DNA of 64,000 bases from positions 1 to 64,000 of the forward strand of contig JAQTRC010000004.1 in assembly GCA_028712665.1 (NCBI GenBank). The letters run 5' to 3'. Origin of the DNA: Desulfuromonadaceae bacterium. Lineage in GTDB: Bacteria; Desulfobacterota; Desulfuromonadia; Geobacterales; Pseudopelobacteraceae. This document shows positions 1 through 9,235 of this stretch, in pieces. The first letter of the stretch is position 1. Each line of letters starts with the position of its first letter. The notes under the pieces are model-generated. The model did not search any database. It was not told where the DNA came from and saw only the letters and a list, made by a program, of their open reading frames with translations. The position numbers and the translations under genes were made by a program.

Positions 1-9
1 AGGTATCCC

Positions 10-963
10 ATGTCTCTCGCAGAACAGGTATTAGAAGGCAACATCCGTGCCGCCGCTCGACTGATGCGCGACATCGACGATGGCCGCCCAAATGCGGTTC
101 AGGAGTTGAAACAACTCTATCTCCATACCGGGAAAGCTTATATCATAGGCATTACCGGCCCGCCCGGCGCCGGGAAATCGACGCTGGTAGACCAACTGGT
201 CGCCTCGTTTCGCAAAAAGGGGAATAAAGTCGGCGTGGTCGCCATCGACCCGACCAGCCCCTTTACCGGCGGTGCGATCTTGGGCGACCGGATCCGAATG
301 AACCGGCACTCCTGTGATGAGGGGGTTTTTATACGCAGTCTGGCCACCCGTGGCGCCTTGGGCGGGCTCTCCCGCTCCACTGCCGATGTGGCCCTGGTGA
401 TGGACGCTCTGGGGATGGACATTGTCATTATTGAAACGGTCGGAGTCGGTCAGGACGAAGTGGATATCGTCAAGGAAGCCCACACTACCTGTGTCGTGAT
501 GGTACCCGGACTAGGTGACGACATTCAGGCCATCAAGGCCGGCATTCTTGAAATCGGCGATGTATTTGTCGTCAACAAAGCCGATCGTGAGGGAGCAGAC
601 CGGACAGCCAGGGAACTTGGCGCCATGCTGGAAATGCGTCATGCGGCAGAAGGAGCCTGGAGTCCGAAAGTGTTAAAGAGTGAAGCTCAACGCGGCGCCG
701 GCATTGATGAACTGACCGGCGAAATACTGGCCCACCGCGATTTTTTTCTGTCAAGCGGAACCATGGACAACTTTCTTTTTAAACGGAACGAGCGCCATTT
801 TATGACTATCCTGCGAGATACACTGTTGAAAAAGGCGCTGTTGTTCATGGCCGGGGATAACTCTCTCGACAGGGTTATTACAGGCATGAGCGACCACCAT
901 ATCGACCCTTATTCGGCAGTGGAAGAGATCGTCGCGAAAATAATGCCGGATAGTACTGATTAA
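10..963 (+). CDS. meaB: MeaB/ArgK-family GTPase (methylmalonyl-CoA mutase chaperone)
   Basis: A 317-aa P-loop GTPase of the MeaB/ArgK (LAO/AO ATPase) family. It guards and reloads the cobalamin cofactor of methylmalonyl-CoA mutase in the cytoplasm. The G1 loop GPPGAGKST lies at residues 50-58, a switch region with ETVGVGQDEVD follows around residue 145, and the guanine-specificity motif NKAD is at 189-192. Length matches the family. The ATG at 10 is probably the true start, but only nine upstream bases are visible, so its partner mutase gene, usually next door, cannot be seen. Family call is firm; the specific mutase partner is inferred. Confidence 0.93.
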   Translation: MSLAEQVLEGNIRAAARLMRDIDDGRPNAVQELKQLYLHTGKAYIIGITGPPGAGKSTLVDQLVASFRKKGNKVGVVAIDPTSPFTGGAILGDRIRMNRHSCDEGVFIRSLATRGALGGLSRSTADVALVMDALGMDIVIIETVGVGQDEVDIVKEAHTTCVVMVPGLGDDIQAIKAGILEIGDVFVVNKADREGADRTARELGAMLEMRHAAEGAWSPKVLKSEAQRGAGIDELTGEILAHRDFFLSSGTMDNFLFKRNERHFMTILRDTLLKKALLFMAGDNSLDRVITGMSDHHIDPYSAVEEIVAKIMPDSTD

Positions 964-973
964 AGTTTAGACG

Positions 974-1001
974 TTGAATTTTTCCCGAATTGCTCTATAC
1001 T
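974..1001 (+). promoter_or_regulatory. Predicted sigma-70 promoter for the DUF948 gene
   Basis: TTGAAT (974-979) and TATACT (996-1001) are separated by 16 bp, just after the meaB stop and about 120 bp before the next start. The leader also holds a short imperfect palindrome CAGAAATTATTTCTG (1036-1050) that could be an operator. Prediction from sequence only. Confidence 0.5.
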
Positions 1002-1119
1002 TTGTTTAGCCCTGATAAACAGGGAAAGTAAGTTTCAGAAATTATTTCTGCCTGAAAAAGGCGGCAAACGATTTGTAACTTGACTTGAGAGCGTCTGATT
1101 ACCAAAACGGAGAAGAACG

Positions 1120-1515
1120 ATGTCACTGACTGAAATCGCCCTGATAATAATAGCTATAGCGCTTACTATTCTCGTACTTACCATGATCCCTGCCATTTTG
1201 AGTATTAAACGGACATTTGAATCGGTCGGCACTTTGAGCGAAATGGTTCATAAAGAGCTGAGACCCACGATTCAGGAGTTGACCGTGGTTCTGACTGAAC
1301 TGAAGACGGTCGGTGGCGGAGTAGCGGAACATACCGATGATGTCAGGCGCTTTATGACGGCATTGGGAGAAACCGGCACCAACTTAAGCACCATCAACCG
1401 TTCTTTGGGGGCTGTTACGAATGTTCTCAGCATCACCTCGGTCTGGGCGACCGGGGCCAGAGTCGCAGGGAAATATATCATTGATTATTATCTAAAAAAA
1501 CGGGGAGGTAGGTAG
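1120..1515 (+). CDS. DUF948-family membrane-anchored protein
   Basis: A 131-aa protein with one N-terminal membrane helix (about residues 5-27) and a helical, probably coiled-coil remainder, ending in a basic tail (KKRGGR). This matches the small DUF948 family, which is often paired with YtxH-like general-stress proteins, as here: the next gene starts 2 bp after the stop. A purine-rich ribosome site (GGAGAAG) sits just before the ATG. Biochemical function is unknown; role in the envelope stress response is an inference from the pairing. Confidence 0.75.
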   Translation: MSLTEIALIIIAIALTILVLTMIPAILSIKRTFESVGTLSEMVHKELRPTIQELTVVLTELKTVGGGVAEHTDDVRRFMTALGETGTNLSTINRSLGAVTNVLSITSVWATGARVAGKYIIDYYLKKRGGR

Positions 1516-1517
1516 CC

Positions 1518-1823
1518 ATGTCTGAAGAGAGAGGTGTATGCGCAGGTACGGTACTTGTATCATTTGTGGCCGGAGCGGCGATCGGGGCTGTGCTGGCTTT
1601 GTTGTACGCCCCCAAGAGCGGCCAGGAAATGCGTGAGGACATCGCAGACCTGACTGAAGATGCCGTGGACAAAATCAAGGAGTACGCTAAAGAAGCCCAG
1701 GAAAAGATAAAGACCGCCCTTGAAGAGGGGAAGGAAACCATCGTAGAGAAGAAATCGATCCTTGCTTCGGCCATCGAAGCCGGACGCGAAGCGATGCAAA
1801 AGGAACGTTCTTCGGTACAGTAG
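1518..1823 (+). CDS. YtxH domain protein
   Basis: A 101-aa protein with an N-terminal glycine/alanine-rich membrane helix (about residues 8-28) followed by the motif LLYAPKSGQEMR at 28-39, characteristic of YtxH, and a long charged amphipathic helix of Lys/Glu repeats. YtxH proteins are small, stress-related membrane proteins of unknown mechanism. It starts 2 bp after the DUF948 stop and uses the GGGGAGGTAGGTAGCC site for translation, so the two are one transcript. An intrinsic terminator follows 23 bp after the stop. Confidence 0.8.
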   Translation: MSEERGVCAGTVLVSFVAGAAIGAVLALLYAPKSGQEMREDIADLTEDAVDKIKEYAKEAQEKIKTALEEGKETIVEKKSILASAIEAGREAMQKERSSVQ

Positions 1824-1845
1824 CCACTTTGGCGCCAAAGTTATT

Positions 1846-1872
1846 AAAGCCCACTCCGGTGGGCTTTTTTTT
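1846..1872 (+). terminator. Rho-independent terminator after the YtxH gene
   Basis: AAAGCCCAC-TCCG-GTGGGCTTT hairpin (nine paired bases, four-base loop) followed by an unbroken T run. It closes the DUF948-YtxH transcript 14 bp before the YihY start, so YihY may depend on read-through or a promoter I could not place. Confidence 0.9.
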
Positions 1873-1886
1873 GTGAGAGACCCCGT

Positions 1887-2828
1887 ATGACTTTCCTTCA
1901 GAGGCAAAAGAAGAAAGCGTCCATCGCACCCCCTGCAAGCCGTGATAACCGCGTTAACGAAAAAAATTTCTGCAACACTCTGCAGAAAAAAATTTCTAAC
2001 TTACTAAAAAGTTTGGCGGTCAAATTTTTTGACGATCGCTGCCCGATTTTTGCAGCGGCGCTCTCCTTTTCAAGCATGCTCTCGATTGTACCGTTCCTGG
2101 CCATTGTCTTTGCAATCTTGAAGTCCATGGATCTCCACACTTCGCTAACCCCCGTAATTCTTTCAAACGTTGCGGCCGGCTCTCAAGAGATAGTTTCCCG
2201 CATCCTGCACTACATCCACAATACAAGGGTTGCTTCAGTTGGAGTTATCGGCACGGTAGCCCTCCTGTTGACGGTTATGGCTACGCTGGATACAGTGGAA
2301 GAGGCCTTCAACAAAATCTGTAATCTTGATCGGGAAAAAGCTTATCATCACAAACTGCGCGACTACATGGTAGTGATCTTCGGTATCCCTCTGCTGATAG
2401 CCCTTTCAGCCAGCATAACAACCAGCCTGCAACACCAGGATGTCATACGATGGTTTTTAAGACTGCCAGGTTTCGGTCGCCTCGTACTAATGCTGTTCCG
2501 CTTGACTCCCTACATCAGCATCTGGATCGCACTGGTCTGTCTCTTCAAGTTTATCCCCAATACCCGCATAAACATCCGTAACGCCCTGATCGGAGGGATG
2601 CTGTCCGGCACCATATTGCAAATGGCTCAGTGGCTTCACATCCATTTTCAATTCGGTGTCTCCCGCTATAATGCCGTTTACGGGACGCTGGCTCTGCTGC
2701 CTGTTTTCATGATCTGGATATATATCAGTTGGGTGATCGTGCTGGCTGGAATGGAGATCGTCTGGTATTTGCAAAAAAACTGTGACTCCACCACCCCGCT
2801 CAAAGAAGCCCAGCACAAAGAGCAATAA
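1887..2828 (+). CDS. YihY/BrkB-family inner-membrane protein
   Basis: A 313-aa polytopic membrane protein. The FAAALSFSSMLSIVPFLAIV segment (about residues 52-71) is the family signature, and six hydrophobic helices can be counted. The family was once called ribonuclease BN (rbn), a name now attached to an unrelated enzyme, so a nuclease role should not be inferred; transport of an unknown substrate is likelier. The N-terminal 45 residues are polar and cytoplasmic. A weak GAGAG site precedes the ATG, immediately after the upstream terminator. Confidence 0.85.
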   Translation: MTFLQRQKKKASIAPPASRDNRVNEKNFCNTLQKKISNLLKSLAVKFFDDRCPIFAAALSFSSMLSIVPFLAIVFAILKSMDLHTSLTPVILSNVAAGSQEIVSRILHYIHNTRVASVGVIGTVALLLTVMATLDTVEEAFNKICNLDREKAYHHKLRDYMVVIFGIPLLIALSASITTSLQHQDVIRWFLRLPGFGRLVLMLFRLTPYISIWIALVCLFKFIPNTRINIRNALIGGMLSGTILQMAQWLHIHFQFGVSRYNAVYGTLALLPVFMIWIYISWVIVLAGMEIVWYLQKNCDSTTPLKEAQHKEQ

Positions 2829-2901
2829 TCCAATAAGCCTATTTTACAGGGGTTTTAGCGCCATTGACTTTCAGAACTGCTTACTTTATAATTCTCAACC
2901 T

Positions 2902-4395
2902 ATGAAATCAGCTGGATTCCGGATAGATGTCCTCATCACTTTTCTCGTACTGGCTTTTGCGCTTCCCGCCAGTGCTACAGAACCGATTCAACCGCTGCTG
3001 GCAGAGTTGATCCGCCCCAATGCACCGCTGCTCGGTTCTCTCGAACCGCAAGCGCTGTTACCATCCGACGATATCACAGCAAACGAGTCAAATGCGCACG
3101 CTAGGCGGACAGTACTGTTTACCCTTGAAGAGCTGCGAGACAAAAATGACGATTACGGAGATCTGGCTCTGCCGGACATAGACCTGCCTGCCTCCGACAT
3201 TCCACTGACACTCAACAGCAAGGTAGAATACTTCCTCTATTATTTTCAGACAAAAGGCAGACCGGCCTTCTCACGCTGGCTTTCACGTTCCTCACGCTAC
3301 GTCCCGATGATGAAGGAGATTTTTAAGCGAGAAGGAATGCCGGAAGATCTGGTCTATGTGGCCATGATCGAGAGCGGTTTCCAATTGCATGCCCGCTCCT
3401 GGGCCAATGCCGTTGGCCCATGGCAGTTTATGTCCGGCACCGGCAAAAACTACGCCTTGAGAATTGACGAGTGGGTTGACGAACGGAAGGATCCTGTAAA
3501 GGCGACCACCGCAGCTGCGATGTATCTGAAAGAGCTGTACGGTATTTTCAACGGAGACTGGTATCTTGCCGCCGCCGGCTACAACGCCGGAGAGAACAAG
3601 ATCCTGCGCGCCATAAATAAATACAAAACCAGCGACTTCTGGGAGATTTCCAAAAAGTCTTATTTAAAGAGAGAAACCAAGGAGTACGTGCCCAAACTTC
3701 TGGCAGCAGCCTTCATAGCTAAAGATCCGGCCCATTACGGCTTTGCCGATGTGACTTATATGACGCCTATCGAATTTGATACCGTCACGATACCGTCACG
3801 CACAGATCTTGAACTTGCAGCCAGGCTGAGCGGGACTACTAAAGAGTCCATTAAGGAATTAAACCCCGATTTGAGACACTGGTGTACCCCACCCAATTAC
3901 ACTGATTATGTACTTAAGATACCCAAGGGCGCCAAAAAACTGTTTGAAACTGAATATGCGAAGATCGCCGAGGATCAGCGATTCACAGAGAAGGTACTCT
4001 ACACTCGCTATAAAGCAGGTAAAAAGGATTCTCTCAAAAGCATTGCACGCCGCTTTGGCATATCAGCCTCCATGTTGGCCGAGTTGAACGGCCTGAATAC
4101 AAAGGGCCGAATTACCGGAAAGTCTCTTCTTGTGCCGGTTAAACAGACGGTAGATTTCAGTATGGAGGGACGGGCAACCGACAGCGCAGATAAAAAGGAT
4201 GGCTATGCCAAATACTATACCGTTAAAAAGGGTGACACTCTCGATTCACTATCCAAACGTTTCAAAACATCAGCCAAACTTCTCACCGCCTGGAACAAGT
4301 TGAAAGACAAGGTTGCTCTGAAGCCGGGTCGGCGCATCATAATCGCAAAGTTTACCAAAAATAATGGCGAGATGGTTCCAGCAGAAAAGAGCTGA
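2902..4395 (+). CDS. mltD: MltD-type membrane-bound lytic transglycosylase with LysM repeats
   Basis: A 497-aa secreted peptidoglycan-cleaving enzyme. From this ATG the protein begins with a clear signal peptide ending near ALPASATE; the in-frame ATG 120 bp earlier overlaps the upstream gene and would bury the signal, so it is rejected. The SLT catalytic domain follows (about residues 125-280) with Glu157 in IESGF, then GPWQFM and AAAGYNAGE. Two LysM peptidoglycan-binding repeats lie at about 365-410 and 435-480. No lipobox cysteine is seen, unlike E. coli MltD, so it may be soluble in the periplasm. Confidence 0.9.
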   Translation: MKSAGFRIDVLITFLVLAFALPASATEPIQPLLAELIRPNAPLLGSLEPQALLPSDDITANESNAHARRTVLFTLEELRDKNDDYGDLALPDIDLPASDIPLTLNSKVEYFLYYFQTKGRPAFSRWLSRSSRYVPMMKEIFKREGMPEDLVYVAMIESGFQLHARSWANAVGPWQFMSGTGKNYALRIDEWVDERKDPVKATTAAAMYLKELYGIFNGDWYLAAAGYNAGENKILRAINKYKTSDFWEISKKSYLKRETKEYVPKLLAAAFIAKDPAHYGFADVTYMTPIEFDTVTIPSRTDLELAARLSGTTKESIKELNPDLRHWCTPPNYTDYVLKIPKGAKKLFETEYAKIAEDQRFTEKVLYTRYKAGKKDSLKSIARRFGISASMLAELNGLNTKGRITGKSLLVPVKQTVDFSMEGRATDSADKKDGYAKYYTVKKGDTLDSLSKRFKTSAKLLTAWNKLKDKVALKPGRRIIIAKFTKNNGEMVPAEKS

Positions 4396-4438
4396 CTCTC
4401 GCTTGCCCGATTTTTACAGGGAATGAAAGGAATACCCG

Positions 4439-5179
4439 ATGTATAACCTTCTTATCTCCTCAGCAGCTTCAATTTCAGTGTTGCTGATACTTGATTTTGT
4501 ACTCAGAACTACATGGTGGTTAGCGCTGATTCTCGCCCTGATGATATTCATGATGATCTTTGTCCTGTTTTCCCGCATCATCATGAAGAAGGTAATGGCA
4601 TCGATCGAAACCGCGGGTAAGGATCTGCAAGCCCAGCCGCCACGTTTCGAGAAAGCTGTCCGCGAACTGAAGGATGCCCTGCAGTACGGCAAATGGCAGC
4701 TTTTTGTAGGTGGGCAGCTAAACTCGCAGATCGGCATGATCTACTACATGAAACGCGACTTCTCCAACGCCTTTCCATATCTGGAGAAATCGTTTTTCAG
4801 AAACTGGGTGGCTCTGGGGATGCTGGCTGTTTCTTATATGAAGCGCCAGAAAAAAGAGAAGATGATCAGTACATTTGATAAAGCGGTGCAATGGAACGGG
4901 AAGGAATCGCTTCTCTGGAGCCTTTACGCCTATTGTCTGAACGAGTGCGGTGACAACGTAAGAGCGAAAGAAATCATTGCCAAAGGATTAAAGAAAATTC
5001 CAGGTGACGAAAAGCTGAAGGACAACCTGGAGTGTCTGGAAAAAGGTAAGAAGATGAATATGCGCGCCTATGGAGATTTATGGTTTCAGTTCCACCTGGA
5101 AAGCCTTGGCGCCCTGCAGAAGCATCAGATGGCATCCTTGGGTGGCCGTATGCAGCGCCGGATGTCCGTCAGGAAGTAA
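4439..5179 (+). CDS. TPR-like membrane protein of unknown function
   Basis: A 246-aa protein with two adjacent N-terminal membrane helices (about residues 4-21 and 24-45) and a cytoplasmic helical part with degenerate tetratricopeptide-like repeats (GMIYYMKRDFSNAFPYLEK near residue 100; a second unit near 155). I do not recognise a named family. It lies 43 bp downstream of mltD and before a strong terminator, so it is probably the last gene of that transcript and may have a cell-envelope role. Confidence 0.65.
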   Translation: MYNLLISSAASISVLLILDFVLRTTWWLALILALMIFMMIFVLFSRIIMKKVMASIETAGKDLQAQPPRFEKAVRELKDALQYGKWQLFVGGQLNSQIGMIYYMKRDFSNAFPYLEKSFFRNWVALGMLAVSYMKRQKKEKMISTFDKAVQWNGKESLLWSLYAYCLNECGDNVRAKEIIAKGLKKIPGDEKLKDNLECLEKGKKMNMRAYGDLWFQFHLESLGALQKHQMASLGGRMQRRMSVRK

Positions 5180-5211
5180 CCCTTAATACAGTGTTCAAAA
5201 GCTCCATGCAA

Positions 5212-5250
5212 AGGAGGGGATTCCGCAGAGGAATCCCCTCCTCTCGTTTT
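5212..5250 (+). terminator. Rho-independent terminator
   Basis: AGGAGGGGATTCC / GGAATCCCCTCCT, a perfect 13-bp stem with a GCAGA loop, followed by CTCGTTTT. The stem is long enough to work in either direction. Confidence 0.85.
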
Positions 5251-5542
5251 CGGCGACAGCTATAATCTGCTTGAATAAGATGACTCGGCGCCTTTGTATC
5301 CGGCTATTTTTATCGCCATCCGGACTCTCCCTGCCACGGTACAAGTTACCATCAGTAAATGTCCATAATTTGCGGATAAAGTATTTATGATTCCGTAATC
5401 ATCCCGGCAGATTAGATTGACAAAATATGACTTGCCAAAAGATGCTCATAGGTATTTATTAGAATAAAAGGTATGTTTACCTGGTTTTCATCCGTAAATT
5501 CGTGATGGAAACCGGATATCGACATCAGTACGGAGGACGACC
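5251..5542 (+). promoter_or_regulatory. Upstream region of prkA, promoter not resolved
   Basis: A non-coding gap between the terminator and prkA. Candidate boxes are TTGACA at 5417-5422 and TTGCCA at 5432-5437, with TATTTA at 5453-5458, but no pair has both good boxes and good spacing. I searched for a sigma-54 GG-N10-GC element and found none. A stress-sigma promoter would be expected from the family. A ribosome site GGAGG lies at 5531-5535. Confidence 0.3.
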
Positions 5543-7597
5543 ATGGCTCCCCATGAAAAACTGTGCCAGCATATTGTTGCACTGAAAGAAGGTGAAAGGG
5601 TATTCGAGAACTCCTTTCAGTCTGTGGCGAGGATGATTCTCGGAGCGGGATTCGCAAAGGTGGTAGTGAACGGCAGGACCACCTACGATTTCAAGCTGTT
5701 CCGTAGCGGCAGGAAACACACTATCGGGATGTTCGACGAGATCAACAGCTTCGTCTCCTACGTGAAGGATGCCGCAGAGGGGGGCTCCAGCAAAGAGATG
5801 GCCTTTGTGCTGGTAGGAGAGCCGGGAAACGGCAAGACCTTTTTCGTAGAGTTCCTCTGTACCCAGTACCGGGCCTTTCTGTCGGAGTCGAAAAACCGCC
5901 GCTACACATTTCGCTTCAGCGGCCTAGCTCAACTCGGAAGCTACGGCAAGATCAACGTCGTAGACTCGCAGACATTCGAGGATCCGATGATTCTGGCGAT
6001 GAACTTAAGTGATGAAGCAGCAGACAATCGCCGTTTTCTGGCGGAACGGGGGGGCCTTGACGATGCCGCCATTGACCTCCTCTACGAGAACTACCGCCCG
6101 CTTGGCGCCTGCAGCGGTTACATCTGGAATAATATCCGCGATTTTTGCGACGGAGAGCTGGAGCGGATGCTCGAATTCATCGAGGTTGTCCCGGTGCCGA
6201 TGAGCGAGAGCCTCGGGACCGTAACCGGTAAATATCCTGCAAAAGACAAGATTACCTCATCCTCGGTGGACCTCTTGGGGGAAGAGTCGATCCAGCGCCT
6301 GCTGCACATCTCCGACACGAACAATCCATACCGCTTCGATCTGCGCCGCGGCGCCCTGGCGCGGGTCGCAGGGGGCGGAATCCACTTCTCCGACGAGATA
6401 TTCAAGAACAAGAAGGATCTGGTCCAGGTCTATCTGGGAGTTATCCAGAACCGGGCCATAGAGATCGACGGCTACAAGTGGCCGATCGACTCTCTGATCA
6501 TCGCAACAAGCAACAACTCCGAATTCAACCATTTCCTGGCCGAAAAGGAGGAAGCTCCGATCGTCGATCGCTGCCGGATCTGCTATGTCTCCCATAACAC
6601 CAACTACCGGCTTCAGGAGGGGCTCACCTCCTATGCCATAGGTAGTGAATCCAAAACCACCCTGACCAAGGAGGCGTTGCATCAGGACCCGAATCTGAAC
6701 TATGCGGCATCTGTCGGCGTAGTGTTGACCAGACTTCCCCGATCGGAGAAACTAACCTCCATTGAAACAATGAAGTTGGCCGCAGGCGAGGTGGCCGGTG
6801 AAAAGAGCATAAAGGCGCTAGCCGAGGTAATAGACACCCTGGGACAGGACCCCGATATCACCAAACGTTTCGGACAGAAGGGACTGGGACATCGCAGCCT
6901 CGGCCGCTCGATACAGCTCCAGGTGGAGAATTCCGAAACAAACGAGGGACGTTGCATGTTCGCCTACGATGTGTTCAGGACACTGGAGCGCGTCGTGCTC
7001 GACTACGTGGTCGACACAAATGACCGGGCCAAGTACCTGGAAGATCTCAAGATTGCCAAGGGACTTTACCGCGAACGTATCATGACCGAGATGTTCAATG
7101 CCTATATGGATGAACCATACGCCATCCGCAAAGACGTAATGAACTACGTGAACATGATAATCGGCATCGATGCAGAGAACCTCGGGCCTGACAGGATGTG
7201 GAAATACAAGGATCCACAGTCTGGAGAGCTGCGGGCGCTGAAGATTGATGAGCGTTACGTGAAGAGTGTGGAGGAGAGAATAGGGCTCAAGACCGAGGAG
7301 CAGCGGGACTCCTTCCGTACCTCCGTCCGCAAGATCTACGGTCAGAAGATTTCGATGGATCCCAATTATGACTTTATGGATAACCTGGAATTGGTCAAAG
7401 CTATCACGGATGTACGTCTTAAGTCGGATATCGCTGGCGCCGGCAGCCTGATCGGCGCTCTGGCCAACCGGACTAACGAGGAGAACCAGAAACTTTACGA
7501 CCGGATGATCACGACCATGCTTAACAAGTTGGGATACTGCCGTACCTGCGCGCAGAAGACTATTGAGTATTTCTGCACACAGGAAGATGAAAACTAG
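5543..7597 (+). CDS. prkA: PrkA-family serine protein kinase / AAA+ ATPase (YeaG-like)
   Basis: A 684-aa cytoplasmic PrkA protein (E. coli YeaG is about 640 aa). The N-terminal AAA domain carries the Walker A loop GEPGNGKT at residues 92-99, a Walker-B-like GGIHFSDEIFKNKKD near 280, and sensor IIATSNNSEF; the C-terminal PrkA kinase-like domain follows from about residue 430. A CRTCAQKT Cys pair sits at the very end. PrkA acts with DUF444 and SpoVR proteins in stress and starvation; all three genes are here in the same order. The start follows a good GGAGG site. Kinase targets cannot be read from sequence. Confidence 0.92.
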   Translation: MAPHEKLCQHIVALKEGERVFENSFQSVARMILGAGFAKVVVNGRTTYDFKLFRSGRKHTIGMFDEINSFVSYVKDAAEGGSSKEMAFVLVGEPGNGKTFFVEFLCTQYRAFLSESKNRRYTFRFSGLAQLGSYGKINVVDSQTFEDPMILAMNLSDEAADNRRFLAERGGLDDAAIDLLYENYRPLGACSGYIWNNIRDFCDGELERMLEFIEVVPVPMSESLGTVTGKYPAKDKITSSSVDLLGEESIQRLLHISDTNNPYRFDLRRGALARVAGGGIHFSDEIFKNKKDLVQVYLGVIQNRAIEIDGYKWPIDSLIIATSNNSEFNHFLAEKEEAPIVDRCRICYVSHNTNYRLQEGLTSYAIGSESKTTLTKEALHQDPNLNYAASVGVVLTRLPRSEKLTSIETMKLAAGEVAGEKSIKALAEVIDTLGQDPDITKRFGQKGLGHRSLGRSIQLQVENSETNEGRCMFAYDVFRTLERVVLDYVVDTNDRAKYLEDLKIAKGLYRERIMTEMFNAYMDEPYAIRKDVMNYVNMIIGIDAENLGPDRMWKYKDPQSGELRALKIDERYVKSVEERIGLKTEEQRDSFRTSVRKIYGQKISMDPNYDFMDNLELVKAITDVRLKSDIAGAGSLIGALANRTNEENQKLYDRMITTMLNKLGYCRTCAQKTIEYFCTQEDEN

Positions 7598-7598
7598 A

Positions 7599-7720
7599 TG
7601 GGAACGCTCCTTTTCCGCCCTGTCTGCGTAAGTCTTCGAAATTACTTGTGCGACGTAGCGGTGCTACGTCTCCGCGCAATTCCTCGACAGCCTTGCCAGG
7701 ACACAAAAATCGCGTTCCCA
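7599..7720. repeat. 122-bp imperfect palindrome between prkA and the DUF444 gene
   Basis: The element starts TGGGAACGC right after the prkA stop and ends GCGTTCCCA. Its centre is a perfect 8-bp stem GACGTAGC-GGT-GCTACGTC (7652-7670), and the arms share further matching blocks (for example TCGAAATT/AATTCC and GCG runs). It looks like a REP- or MITE-type non-autonomous repeat, or a structured processing site within the operon. No coding potential. Confidence 0.7.
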
Positions 7721-7745
7721 ATATAACACACAATAAGACGAATTT

Positions 7746-9131
7746 ATGCGAAGCGACCTGCTTACATACCTGGAAGAGCTGAAGGCGCGTGGTCTTTCAC
7801 CCGAGCGTGAGGCCAGGATTCGTGCCGAGTTGGCGACAGAGGCGAACGGTCACGGCCTCCCTCCTGACAATCCACCTCTGAACGGAGAGTTGGCAGGGTT
7901 CAACCGCAACATATACGCGGATGGTGATCTTTTAGTTCTGCGGCAGGCGGTGGCGCCACATCTCACTGCAGCCGGGCTGGCAAAATCCCTTGATGAGCTG
8001 CTGGAGCGCGACCGTCAGAGGGAACAGGACGGTTTTCCTCGCAAGATACAGCTGGGGAAACTGGTTAAACCGGGTCGGGGTCAAAAGGGGAAGGTGGTTG
8101 TCGTTCCGACCACGGTAGAGGAAAAATTCTTTCATGACCCGACCGTACGTCCCCCCGGCGAGGGGGGCGCATCCGGCGGGACCGGAGAAGGCGAGGAAGG
8201 CGAGGTCATCGGAGAACAACCTGTCCGCGAAGAGGGGGAACAACCCGGAAGCGGTCCCGGGCAAGGAGAGGGAGAGAATCATGAAATGGAGTCCTCCGCC
8301 TATGACCTTGGTAAGACACTGGCCGAAAAATTCCAGTTGCCTAACCTTAAAGACAAGGGGAAGAAACGTTCATTCACCCGTTACACCTACGATCTGACCG
8401 ACAAGAATCGTGGTTTCGGCCAGTTGCTGGACAAGAAGGCAACCCTCCGCAAAATAGTGGAAACGAACATCGCCCTGGGAAACCTCCCCGATGTGGCGGA
8501 CATCGACCCTACCCGTTTTCTGATCGCGCCGCGCGATAAAGTTTACCGGGTACTTTCACGGGAAAAGGATTATGAACCGCAGGCCATGCTCTTCTTCCTT
8601 CGTGACTATTCCGGTTCCATGGCCGGCAAGGTTACCGATCTGATCGTATCCCAACATGTAATGATCTACAGCTGGCTGCTCTACCAGTACGGCGGGCAGG
8701 CCGAATCCCGATTCATCCTGCATGATACGGAGGCCAAGGAGGTGCCGGACTTCTACACCTATTACAACTCCAGGGTCGCGGGTGGAACACAGGTTTCCAG
8801 CGCCTACAAGCTTGTCAACGAGATCGTGGAGAAGGAAAATCTGACAAAGGATTACAACATCTACGTTTTTCACGGCACCGATGGGGATGACTGGGACGAG
8901 GGGGGCGAGAAGGCGATTCCGGAGCTGGAAAAGATCCTCGGCTATGCCAGTCGGGTGGGCGTAACCATCGCCGAACATGGACATGGGGATTCCGGCGGAA
9001 CCGAGGTTGCGCGTTACCTGAGAGCTTCGGGATTGTTGCAGGACAAAACAGAGTTGCTCAGAATGGACGTCATGGCGGAGGATGCGGACGAGACGCGGCT
9101 TATCGAGGGGATCAGGAAGCTTATTTCATGA
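7746..9131 (+). CDS. yeaH: DUF444 (YeaH/YhbH) family protein with VWA-like domain
   Basis: A 461-aa member of the DUF444 family, partner of PrkA in the YeaG-YeaH stress module. The N-terminal half includes a Gly/Glu-rich, low-complexity linker (about residues 137-180). The C-terminal half is a von Willebrand A-like fold with the metal-site motif DYSGS at 287-291 and HGTDGDDWDEGG near 377. It is slightly longer than E. coli YeaH (about 427 aa), because of the linker. Start chosen at the only ATG before the conserved helical N-terminus. Its exact role is not established; metal-dependent protein binding is the usual inference. Confidence 0.88.
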   Translation: MRSDLLTYLEELKARGLSPEREARIRAELATEANGHGLPPDNPPLNGELAGFNRNIYADGDLLVLRQAVAPHLTAAGLAKSLDELLERDRQREQDGFPRKIQLGKLVKPGRGQKGKVVVVPTTVEEKFFHDPTVRPPGEGGASGGTGEGEEGEVIGEQPVREEGEQPGSGPGQGEGENHEMESSAYDLGKTLAEKFQLPNLKDKGKKRSFTRYTYDLTDKNRGFGQLLDKKATLRKIVETNIALGNLPDVADIDPTRFLIAPRDKVYRVLSREKDYEPQAMLFFLRDYSGSMAGKVTDLIVSQHVMIYSWLLYQYGGQAESRFILHDTEAKEVPDFYTYYNSRVAGGTQVSSAYKLVNEIVEKENLTKDYNIYVFHGTDGDDWDEGGEKAIPELEKILGYASRVGVTIAEHGHGDSGGTEVARYLRASGLLQDKTELLRMDVMAEDADETRLIEGIRKLIS

Positions 9132-9165
9132 GCTTCAGGTTCAGATTTTAGTTCGCTTTGCTCAC

Positions 9166-9219
9166 AGGTTGAGATCAAGGAAAAGCTAATGAGCTTAACC
9201 TCAACCTTAATCTTAACCT
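9166..9219. repeat. Short inverted repeat between the DUF444 gene and spoVR
   Basis: AGGTTGAGATCAAGG (9166-9180) pairs with CCTTAATCTTAACCT (9205-9219), 13 of 15 positions. The same motif family recurs after hisA (51151-51181). The right side also holds a direct repeat CTTAACCTCAA (9194-9204 and 9212-9222). Confidence 0.6.
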
Positions 9220-9235
9220 CAATCTGGATGTTATT

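Noticed and set aside
2782-2901. N-terminal extension of mltD
   Set aside because: Overlaps the YihY gene and would bury the signal peptide.
5251-5542. Sigma-54 promoter upstream of prkA
   Set aside because: No GG-N10-GC element with acceptable flanks on the plus strand.
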